The notes beneath the pieces were generated by a model. It made no database searches. It was not told where the DNA came from and saw only the letters and a program-made list of their open reading frames with translations. Made by a program: the position numbers and the translations under genes. Shown here in pieces: positions 31,311 through 40,698 of a stretch of DNA of 64,000 nt. The stretch's first letter is position 1; every line of letters begins with the position of its first letter. The DNA is from Endothia cerciana (Eukaryota; Ascomycota; Sordariomycetes; Diaporthales; Cryphonectriaceae), in the NCBI GenBank assembly GCA_026119935.1, contig JALRMH010000005.1:620001-684000 (forward strand), in the 5' to 3' direction.

Positions 31311-32913
31311 TTATTTCATGTTTTTCAAGAGGTATTTTACACCCTCGAACGCCTCTTCACCGCTTGGCTGGATCTGATTCGCTGGAAGCACGAAGCCATA
31401 CTTGCCATCGTCTCGGAGCTCTGCCGTGAACGTGTAGTCTGCTCCGATGACATCTTGTACGTAGTCAACAGAGTTCCCGGAACACTTGTAGACTGTGACT
31501 GGTCAGCGTGTCTCAGTTATCAAGTTGCGGGCTGTCTTCGTATACGTTTCGAGCATGAACCAAAGAAGCGAATCTCCGTGTCACATCCTAAAGGAGAGTT
31601 TGTGCAAAAGGAGAAGGGCTCTAAGAACTCACTGGTCGAGCAGATCGGTCCCGACTTGAACTTTGTGCCATGCGGCTTTGCCATCTGCGCCGTTGCGCCT
31701 CTAAGTAAACTTTGTAGTTCTGCATCGTTGTTGGGCAGCACGTCGCAGTCGTACCCGTATGCTGAAAGGGAATGAGCTGCACTGCACCAAAGCAGGTGGG
31801 TGAAACCATTCTTACCCGACATGAACATTTGAGAGTACGAATGCCAGTCAATGTATAGCCTCACCCCCTGTTTTGCCTGGATTTCCTCCAGTGTCTTGAT
31901 CATTCCTTGTGTCTCAGGCGCGTCGCCCGGCGCGAGTCCTCTGAAGGTCTCGTGGCAAGGATCAGCGGAGGCACCATGCTCAACATCCTACTTATAAGGC
32001 CAGTTGCGATTCAGATCACGCCCACGACACTTGGACCCGGCAGCGGGTTGCAGATTCTTGCGCCATAGACGATCGTTCCACCAACTATTTCTAAAACCTG
32101 TCGATTGTTAGCCGGGTCTTTAATTCGTTGGATGAAAGATGGCCGCCGCTGCGTACCATCCGGGTTCACGATAGGGAACAGATAAAAATCGTATCTTTCC
32201 AGGAAGCCTCGAGCCTCGAAATCCGAGGTCTCGTTTGAGAGGATGCGGGAGGCTATGTACTCGACGACCATCGTGGTGATCCATTCCCGAGCGTGAACAG
32301 CGCCCTGCGGGATAAGTTCAGACACAGCCCAACCAGCCAAAGTGTAACTAATCAACATCGCACTTACGTAAAAGACGACGGCGGGCCTGGTTCCCCCGCC
32401 CGACTTCTCGCCAAAGAGATGAAGGCCTGTGATATCAAGACCGCTCCAGGACTTTCCCGAAGTCACGATCCGGGAGTTTCCGGGATGGGCATCCTGCAGG
32501 GCCCCCAGGAATTGCAGGTGATCTTCGTACGGGTGGTACGCCGTGAACCAGCCGGTCTCGTTAGCGTCCGACCTGGCGATTTTGCTGTTGTGCTCCTCCG
32601 CCGCGAGGGACGCGCCGAGGTCCTCATGCATGATGCTGACACCAAGGCCGGTTACCTCGTCGTCGAAGGCGGCCTGCGCCTCCGGAGGCACGAGGACGTC
32701 TGCGAAGGACCTGGTGTGTTTCTAGGTGTCCAGCTCCAGCCCCTCGACGATATCGGCAATGCGCCCCACACTGTTGTCGCCCGACAGTCGGACGACGCGG
32801 ACGCCATCATAGGAGGCGGGTACCTCAAGTGATGCCTGCGACGAGTGGGCAAAAGACATCCCAACACGAGAGAGAGAGGCAAGGAAAAGGCCGACGGGAG
32901 AGAGGATCATCAT
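31311..32913 (-). pseudogene. M14 zinc carboxypeptidase (MeCPA type), two in-frame TAG codons
   Basis: Reconstructed exons: 32913-32368, 32304-32157, 32097-31816, 31761-31633 and 31492-31311. All introns are GT-AG, 54-140 bases, and in phase, giving 428 codons plus stop, the normal size of a secreted fungal pro-carboxypeptidase. A signal-like N-terminus (MMILSPVGLFLASLSRVGMS) and propeptide precede the catalytic domain. Zinc ligands are visible: HAREW (His186, Glu189) and DWHSY (His317). The specificity/structural blocks DLNRNWPYK and GYDCDVLP and the FTAELRD catalytic Glu are also present. Two codons are TAG where the family has Trp: codon 64 (32722-32724, after ELDT) and codon 268 (31988-31990, after RNWPYK). 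Both are TGG to TAG. Everything else looks intact, so the loss is probably recent. Confidence 0.88.
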
Positions 32914-33427
32914 GGGCGGGGTTGCGTATGTAGCTCCAAGGCCGTGCGTGGAAATGACAACTCGAAGAATGGAATGGGCAGGGGGGCAAGAAGAGGATAC
33001 CTCGAGGGGACGAACAGATGGACCGCCATTCACGGCATGTCCTCAAAGCTCCGCAAAAGATGTTGCCCCGTCCCTTCCCCGTGAAAGATACCGCATCCAT
33101 GATGACACGATGAAGGCGCACAGGGGGAGTGTAGTGTCGACTTGGTGCTGGACAGCTGTCAAGCGGGCACTAATTATGACAAGCACACATGACGGGGCAA
33201 GTGCCTGAAACTCCTCGCCGCCATGACGAGTCCATCGCGACGCCCTTAAGAAGCTATGCACCGAAGCAGCACACATGATGATGATCTCGGTATGAATTAG
33301 GGCTCACTTGTCCTTAGGCCATAGCCTAACGGCCTCCGAGCGTCTCTAGGGCTCCGAAGATGGTTAAATAAGAGGGACGCGGGCTTTCCCCAAGCTTGCT
33401 GACTGGGCTCTTGTTCAGCTCTTCCCT
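32914..33427. other. intergenic divergent region
   Basis: 514 bp between the starts of the M14 pseudogene (-) and the DUF3712 pseudogene (+); presumably held both promoters. No gene seen. Confidence 0.55.
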
Positions 33428-34508
33428 ATGGCATCCGGTACCCAGGACCTGCCCATCTTTCGTCCTGTCTCTCCCCGCTGTGATATTTGCTATCTTAAGA
33501 GACCTGAAAGAAGGATGGAAAGTTATCGCGAGGTGCGTGACTCCACGGGAGGCTCTGTCCGAGGAGACAAGGAGGGCCCCCCCAAGCAGTCCCTGGTGCC
33601 CCGTCATCCCTCGCGCGGCCAGAGGGTGCGGACACACCTGCGGCGGTATCACGGCTGGTACCTAGGAGCAGCCGCCGTTGTCATATCCGTGGTCATCTTC
33701 CTGCCGATCTTGTGAGCGTGTTCCATCCTCATCCCGCCACGGCTGCCGGGAGCACCGCCCGTCCCGCTGAGCATTTTGGCGTCCTGACAACGCCTAACCC
33801 ACCCCCTCCAGCTTTCTCGTCGCGACCCCGAAGATAATACAGTCCACCATCGACTCGGCCGTCCGCCTCGGCCTCACCACGGAGCTCAGCACCCCCGCCG
33901 GCATCACCGTCCACCTGGATCCCTTCACGCTGGACCTGTACAACGCCGTCGCCCGCCTCGCGGCCGGCCGGTACCCCGTGCGCCTGGACAAGCAGGTCAG
34001 CTTCGACGGGCTGCGCGGCCTCGAGGGCGTGCGCGTTCGGGAGGCGGTGGCATAGGGAACCCCGCCGGGGAGGACGGGACCAACATGGGCGGCTCCCTCG
34101 AGCTGCCCGGCTATTCCCCGCTGACCATCGGCCTCAGCAACGGTCACCTACAACGTCCTCGCCGGCGGCGGCGTGAAGGTCGGCCAGGCGCTCGTGCGGG
34201 ATCTCAGCCTGCAGCCGGGCAACCAGACGCTCGAATTCGAGGGTGTGGCCGACGTCGATGCTGTGGTCGCGAACCTGGAGACCGTTCTCGGCGGGATGGA
34301 GGACGGGGCGATTACCTTCAACGTCGTGGGTGACCGGGCGACGGTCAATGGGGAGCATATTCCGTACCTGGATGACGTCCTGGCCAATGTCACTTTGGCG
34401 GGTGGGCTTCCTTTCTGTGAGGCGATGAAGATCATCCCCATGGACAAGCTCCCTCTCACGGCTTTAAGCCTGATCGACTTTGATCTTCTCATGGGGTGCG
34501 AAACCTGA
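33428..34508 (+). pseudogene. DUF3712 membrane protein gene with two frameshifts
   Basis: Exon 1 (33428-33711) encodes a basic cytosolic N-terminus (CDICYLKRPERR, HPSRGQRVRTHLRRYHGW) and one transmembrane segment (YLGAAAVVISVVIFLPI). A GT-AG intron (33712-33811, CTAAC branch-type motif) joins exon 2, which reads FLVATPKIIQSTIDSAVRLG, ITVHLDPFTLDLYN, YPVRLDKQVSF. This frame hits TAG at 34053. The sequence then continues in another frame (EDGTNMGGSLELPGYSP LTIGLSN), and at 34142 an extra G returns it to the first frame: VTYNVLAGGGVKVGQAL, LSLQPGNQTLEFEGVAD, NGEHIPYLDDVLANVTLA, stop 34506-34508. These are DUF3712 (Asp-rich, PF12505-like) blocks. Function of the family is unknown; a vacuolar or plasma-membrane, LEA2-like protein is usual. 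Confidence 0.75.
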
Positions 34509-34862
34509 CGGCCCTAACCGTCAAGGCGAGGGGAGGGAGAAGCTGACCAGAATCGGTGTTGGGTCTTTCGGCTTCTGCCTGGTAACGAACGTGCCGAAAA
34601 TTTGCTTGAAAAAATTGGATTAGTTGAGTCTGGATACAATGCTCTTCACTGTGGGCCACCGTGTGCGATGATTCGCGGATGACAATCGGCTGAATTTGTC
34701 GTCCGGTCGTCAGACATTCGCTGTCCACCGAGACTTGTGCCTTCCGCCATGTCACGAGCGCATCTATCTCCTGGCATGGGGAGCATTCTATGATCTTCGG
34801 CCTGGCCGCCAACGTTCGTTGGCGCGGAACTCAAATTTGGGCTAAGAACACATGCCTCCAGT
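34509..34862. other. intergenic, converging 3' ends
   Basis: 354 bp between the DUF3712 pseudogene stop and the PEPP stop. Nothing recognised. Confidence 0.6.
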
Positions 34863-36474
34863 TCAACTAGACGATATGAGCCTCTCGATCTCATCCGCAT
34901 CCTTGATGACCGACGTCAGGTTCTCGCAGCCACTCGGCGTGATGACGACGTTGTCCTCGATCCTGCAGTGGAAAGTGTCAGCCCTCTTCATTGTGGTCAC
35001 AGCAGTACAGCCATAGCCGCTACTCACCTCACCCCACCCACGTCCCAGTATTTCTCCAGCACATCCACGTCGATGAACTTTGAAGTTGCAGGGTCCCTTA
35101 GCGCTGGCTCGATGATGAACCTGCAGAAGTAGATCTGTGCCACACAACGTCAGTCTCTCGGCCAGCTACCCCAGCAAGCACACCGGAGGGGGGGGGTTGG
35201 GCTTACACCCGGCTCCACCGTGATCACCGCGCCCGCGGGCAACGTCCCTCTCTTTCTCAGATACCTGAACATGATATCCTTATCGGCATAGTTAGGGTCG
35301 CCACCGGTGTCGTGCGTATCCATGCCCAGATAGTGGCCCAGCCCGTGGGGGAAGAAGGCCACGCTGGTCCGGCTCCTGAAGATCTCGTCCCTGTCCCCCT
35401 TGAGGACCCCCAGCCCCAGGAGCCCGTCGATGGCGATGCGATGCGCCGTCTCGTGCACGTCATCCCACCGCACGCCCTCCCTGAGCATCTTGATGCTCTC
35501 GTCCTGCATCCTCAGGACGATGTCGTATATGGCGCGGCTCTCGGGCGTGAACTTGCCGCTGATCGGGAACGTCCGCGTGATGTCGCTCGCGTAGCAGTCC
35601 AGCTCGCACCCGGCGTCGAACAGCAGGTTCTGCTTGCCCGCCAGCGGCTGGTCATTCCTGACGTAGTGCAAGGTGGCGGCAGCGCGACCGCTGGCCGCTA
35701 TCACGTCGTAGGCCATGTTCTTCGCATTCTTGGCCGTGCAGCTCGACAGGAACACGGAGTGCAGCTCGGCCTCGTTCGAGGCGTGCCTCACCCTCTGCAT
35801 GACAGCCCTGTGGCCTGCAGAGGAGATGTCGCTTGCCTTCTGGATCAGGGCGATCTCGTAGGGGGTCTTGACCGCACGGCTGTACTCGATGGCCTCCTTC
35901 AGGATGGTCATGTTCTTGTCGTCGAACTCGAGGAAAGTGATGTTGTCCGACACCTGCCCGGAGACGGCGAAGACGGTCTTGGACGAGGAGGCCAGGTGGG
36001 CGAGGGACCCGTTGACGTCAGTCGTGTACGACACATGGTCGACGTCGTACTTCTCGAGGGCCTCCTGCGTGGAGAGGGGGAGGCCGGACCAGATCACGGA
36101 CTCGGGGTCGACGGGGGGGATGTACAGCGTCGCCTTTCCGGTGCTAATGTCGTAGGTATAGTGACAGTCGGGGAGGTTACAGCCGGTGAGGTAGTAAAAG
36201 GAACGGCGCTGGCTGTGATGGCTATGAGAAAAGAAAAAAGAAAAAAAGAAAGGAAGAAACCCCCGAAGGAGAGGGGTGCTGGGGGGGAAGGGGGGGTTCG
36301 GCCTCACCGGAAGTGCTCCTCCTGATCGCAGTCCTCATGGAGCTTCGCCTTCTTGGCCTCGACGTATATCACGCCTGTGGCATTGGGGATCTTGGACCGG
36401 ATATACTCGACGACCTTCCTGGCGTGGAGCTTGCCCGGGTACCTCCCCTGCAGAGTATCCTCGTAGGGCGCCAT
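34863..36474 (-). CDS. pepP: Xaa-Pro aminopeptidase / prolidase PEPP, 4 exons
   Basis: Exons 36474-36308, 36212-35207, 35134-35028 and 34962-34863 join in phase to 1380 bases (459 aa), the usual length for fungal PEPP. Start MAPYEDTLQGRYPGKLHARK is family-like. An in-frame ATG at 36693 would add 73 residues with an Arg/Ser-rich leader, possibly a mitochondrial isoform or simply 5' UTR. The N-terminal creatinase-like domain (RRSFYYLTGCNLPDCHYTYD, DPESVIWSGLP) is followed by the M24B pita-bread domain with its five metal ligands in DAGCELDCYASDITRTFP (two Asp), HGLGHYLGMDTHD (His), VEPG (Glu) and GGVRIEDNVV (Glu). It removes N-terminal residues before proline, using two metal ions, probably Mn. 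Cytosolic by default. Confidence 0.93.
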
Positions 36475-37234
36475 CCTCTCGTGCTGTCGTGTCGCGAACG
36501 TAGCGAGGGACCGTGTCGAGCCTGTTGTGCCGCGGGGTTTGATGGGGGGGGGGAGACTGCTCGGGCTCCAGGCTGGCAACAGAGGTGCTCGCTGGCTGGA
36601 AACTTGTAGCAGGCTGGGACAGACGAGGCCTGACCGCGTCGATCCCCGGTAGAAAATGCGTCCTGCTGCTCGGCAGGACAGGAGGAGACGCATGTAGGAC
36701 GATAAGGGTAGAAAGCGGCTGTCGTCGGCGACCGTCTCTTGGAGGAGCTGAGCCCCGCATTACCGCCTGTGGTGTCGACTCGCCGCAGGAGCTTCCCCAC
36801 GCCGCCACGGGGGTCCCCTCCCCTCCGTCCCCTCCCTTGTCTTCTGCTGTGGGTCCACGGACCAATTTGATGCCATGTGGGGACCACCATCGATATGGCC
36901 ACAATGATGTTCGTTATATAGTCCACAACGGGAGGCAAATGAAACAGGGTCATGAGACCACGGTGAACTGAGATTGTCGAAGCAGGGTGCCATGTTCGCT
37001 TTTCCCCGCCTACCTGGTGTGGATTATGACAATTATACATATATATATGCTCATGATGCTCGCCGCCGACGTTCAAACTCGTAGGCCCTCTCCCTCCCCA
37101 CCCCGGCCCAATGCAATATGATGTCCAAAGTTGTCGTGAGAGAAAACCCAACGTGCCTCGCTTTACGTAACCCATGCTAGGTATGTATGCCTTCCCCCTC
37201 TCCTCCCCCCTCGGGGGTGTCCAGATGTCCTTAT
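36475..37234. other. intergenic, no gene seen
   Basis: PEPP promoter or leader and the 3' region of the PHO80-like gene. The open frame upstream of PEPP (to 36693) is the possible N-terminal extension described there. Confidence 0.5.
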
Positions 37235-37889
37235 TCAGTGAGAGAAACGCCCGCGGTGTCCCGGGTGCGTCGGTATCCTCAGGTCCAGCTTCACCCCCGG
37301 GACCGCCCCGCCGCCGCCGCCGCCGCCGATGTGTCTCAGGTCCGGCCCGTTCTTCATCGTGGTCCAGTGCTCCTGCAGCACGGCCGCGCCCACGACCAGC
37401 TCGAACCCGCACAGGAAGCAGAAGCTGATCTCGAGCCGGGCCAGCTCGAGCTCGCTGACCCCGCCGACCTTGGCGACCTTGGCGTGCGGGTAGCTCAGGT
37501 CCTCGAGCGCCTTCATGGCGACCCGCAGGCCCGCCAGCAGCAGCCTGTGCGCGTTGCGCTTCGTCACGGCCACCGCCCGCTCGTCGACGGCGAGCCGGTG
37601 GATGTAGAGCGAGGTGGCGAGGTAGACGGCCGTCGACATGGGGCAGAACCGGTGGATCCGCAGCAGGTAGTCCGAGATGCCGATCGGCGGCGGCTTCTTG
37701 CTGTAGAACTTGCGCGTGATGGCGCTGTGCTGCAGGTTCAGCGGCTGGCTGTTGGCGCCGATGACCACGTAGGGCTCCGGCGCGGCGAAGGACCCCGGCG
37801 CCCCGGGCTCGGGGCTCGGCGTGGGCCTCATGTACACGCCGTCGATGGGCGGCGGTGCGGTGCGCGTGGGCTTCGGGATCGCGAGCCCC

Positions 37890-37943
<54 letters not shown>

Positions 37944-38455
37944 GGGGAGGTCGGGGAGGGCGAGCGCATGTCCTCCTCGGGGGGGATGGTCTGCGGCGGG
38001 CCCGGCGTGCTGCCCGCGTCCTGCGTCTGCCGTGCCACCTCGCGCAGCCGCGCGAGGCTCTTCTCGGAGTAGTTCCTGACGATGTTCTCCTTCTCGGCCT
38101 GCATCCCCCTCATGTGCGCCACGTGTGGTGTCGTCGGCGGCGGGGTGGGCGGTATGTCGCCCGTTATGCGCACCAGCGCCTCGAGGCCCGCGCTGAGCAG
38201 CTTGAGGGCCGCGAGCGGCGGGACCTTGAAGATGTCGTCGGGCTGGGCGTTGAGCTGTGGGGAGGCGACGGGCTGGAGGTTCGGCGGGGGTGGCTGGACG
38301 ACGAGCCTGGGGTCGGCCGAGGGGTTCGGTGGTGGGGGAGGTGACTGCGGCGCGGAACGGTGGCCAGACCCCGGGTCATCGCGGTCCTCCGCCATCGGTT
38401 CTGTTGTTGTTGTTGGCGGTGCTGCTCCCCCTGCATCTTTGGGGCTCGGCGACAT
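37235..38455 (-). CDS. pho80: PHO80-type cyclin with polyglutamine tract
   Basis: 406 aa from the ATG at 38455 (MSPSPKDAGG); the frame stays open upstream but has no ATG. The N-terminal half is Pro-rich and disordered, apart from DDIFKVPPLAALKLLSAGLE and EKENIVRNYSEKSLARLREV, which I recall as conserved in filamentous fungi. Next is a run of 17 Gln (37892-37942). The C-terminal half is the cyclin box: HSAITRKFYSKKPPPIGISD, YLLRIHRFCPMSTAVYLATS, DERAVAVTKRNAHRLLLAGL, ARLEISFCFLCGFELVV. Known role: partner of the PHO85 kinase that represses the phosphate-starvation response (PREG in Neurospora). The tail is Gly-rich. Confidence 0.9.
37892..37942. repeat. (CTG)17, encodes Gln17 in the PHO80-like cyclin
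   Basis: Pure, uninterrupted trinucleotide repeat; on the coding (minus) strand it reads CAG x17. Purity suggests length instability. Confidence 0.97.
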
Positions 38456-40046
38456 CCCACCGTCTTCCGCACGGCTAGATGCAGGCAGGCAGGCAGACAG
38501 ACAGAGAGAGACAGACACACGAGTTCTTCTGCTCGCGAGGTGGCGTGCTCCAGGCGGGCCTCTGCCCGTGAACAGGACGATCTGCCTGTCCTGCCCTCAG
38601 CCCCGCGACGTGCCTGTCTAGCTTCCTCTCCTGCCTTGTTGTGTGGCCGCGTAGGGGAACAAGCTCCCGCGGGTGGGCGGTCGTGGGCGGTCTTCGTTTG
38701 CTCGCTCGCTCGCGTGACAACGCGTCGTGCTGTGTCGTGGCGTACGGGTCTTCCGTGTGATCAGGGTCGTGTGAGCACCTGCGCGGGGGGGTCTGACGCG
38801 TGTAGGCAGGCAGGCAGGCCCGGCTCTGCTCTGCTCTCTGCTCTGCTCTCTGCTCTGCCCTGCTTGTTGTCGGGTTGCTGTTACGTGGGCCACGGGGGCT
38901 GGTCCCGTATGCGTATGGCTACTAATCTTCGTGGTGGCAATCTTAGCATCAGGCTGCTCATGATCTTCGCTTGCGGTTGTCGTCAGTCTCACCGCGGGCC
39001 TGCTCGCTCGGGATCGGTGGTCGAGTGGTGACGAGATCCTCTCCGCTGCTGAGCGATATTCCGACGACGTCGGCAAGGGGGCAGTCGTGATCTGGGACTG
39101 GACTGAGCTGTGCTTGTCTAGGGAGGATAGACGTGGGGTTTTGAGACCCGGGTGAATGGAACGTAGGCTGGACCCCGGAGCGGGAGGGGGGGGGAGGGAG
39201 GAGGGGGGAATAATTGGAGTGTTGGGCCAGGAAAACCGGGGTTGCTGAGGAGCACCACTGGGGTCGGACAGCACGGGCAGAGCTGGTGGTCCACATACAA
39301 AAGTCGAAGGCGCTGGCGGGGATGGAGGGGGACGGTGAGGTGATTTATTCTTCTTCTTATCCTTTGTGCTCCAGGAGGCTGCCGCTTGGGGACGGACGGC
39401 CAATTCCACAACGTTGAGAACCTAGTAGGGCAGTGGAGAACTGTCGAGGGGCATGGCACCACAGGGAGCCTCGTCAGGTGTTTGCCTCGAGATTGAGGGG
39501 CAAAAGGCGCCATCGACTTGGTAATTACAGCAGGCCCTTAGGCACGCGGCACGGTGGGTAGTAGGTCAGGGCTAAGGGGACCCTAGAACAGCTGGGGACC
39601 ACCCGCCCGCACACCCCGGGAGCTCATAGCTACTAGCCAGGCTGCAACCGGGGGCCACCTGAGCAATTTGCCCCTCTGCCCCTCCACTGCGTGCCGCTGC
39701 ACGCACACCTCGAAGCGGCAGCTAGCAGCAGCCACACCGCGCCAGCAGGGGAAGGGGGGTTTGATGAGGGGCTACCACCACCTGCATATAGCATAGCATG
39801 TACGCTCCACCGGGTATCCCGCTGCAGGGGGCCCCAGAGCCCATTGTCACCCTCGCCTTCACTTATCTTGTTCGCCACCGGGACGTTGGGCCTCTTCGTT
39901 CCTCCCAGAGGGGACCCCGATAGATACAGGAAGCTAAAGATTCGATCATGTACGTACATACAGTAGATCTGATCTCCCTGTTGCTATCTCGCGAGGATTT
40001 TTACGGCTGGCGGAATGTCTGCTCCTGACGAAGGTCCTGTTCCGTT

Positions 40047-40047
<1 letters not shown>

Positions 40048-40077
<30 letters not shown>
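40048..40077. repeat. (AGC)10 microsatellite
   Basis: Ten perfect AGC units, non-coding as far as I can tell. Confidence 0.9.
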
Positions 40078-40078
<1 letters not shown>

Positions 40079-40364
40079 GCCGCTCTCCCCTCAGGGCCAA
40101 GACCAGAGGTCCTCGTCTCATCTCCAGTACTTTATGCAGGGTTCAATCACATGCCCTCGCGCCCGGCGGTCTAGACCACCGTCGGCGGCAACCTCACCCG
40201 AGGCGAGGCTAAAAGCGCGGCTATTTTTCAGCATCCCGCGGACAGGAGCCTCGCTTCAGAACTGCCCTCGCGCTACCTGCAAGCCGAATTACTACTTGAT
40301 CAATAATTCGTGCTGTCGAGGGTGCTATCCAGGAGACAGGTTCAGGGATAGGGTTCAGGAACAC

Positions 40365-40400
40365 TTTCCTTTCCTTTCCTTTCCTTTCCTTTCCTTTCCT
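40365..40400. repeat. (TTTCC)n microsatellite followed by T-run and A-run
   Basis: About seven perfect TTTCC units, then a T-run, ATT and an A-run, about 300 bp past the stop of the ThDP enzyme gene. Confidence 0.9.
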
Positions 40401-40698
40401 TTTTTTTTTATTAAAAAAAAAAGTATACTTTCTTCTTCGGTGTTGATGTCGCTGCTGGGTTGACAATGCGCCAAGACCGGAAAGGCCACATCACAACCGA
40501 GGGCGCACAGCATAGGCACCACATGATGCTTCCGGGTCCGATAGCTGTATGCAGGCGCTGGTGGTGCTCAGATCAGCATCTATCTATTTCCGTAGCAATG
40601 CCCAGGAGCCCCTCGCCCATCCCATCCCACCACATCATCGAGACGATAGGGTCCTCGACGCGTGTCGTGGTCTGCCAACCCCGGGAGCCTGACACAGC

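Larger units (their letters stand above)
38456..40698. other. intergenic with many microsatellites
   Basis: About 2.2 kb: PHO80-like promoter and leader on the left, the 3' end of the ThDP enzyme gene on the right. It holds (GGCA/GACA)n at about 38484-38516, CTCTG-type repeats at 38820-38862, (AGC)10 at 40048-40077 and (TTTCC)n at 40365-40400. No convincing gene. Confidence 0.55.

Noticed and set aside
35312..36325. 337-codon plus-strand ORF opposite PEPP
   Set aside because: Shadow frame of GC-rich coding sequence; composition is leucine/arginine/valine-rich without motifs.
37890..37945. Trinucleotide and other short repeats as CRISPR-like or centromeric arrays
   Set aside because: Simple microsatellites only; no spacer structure, and the organism is a fungus.
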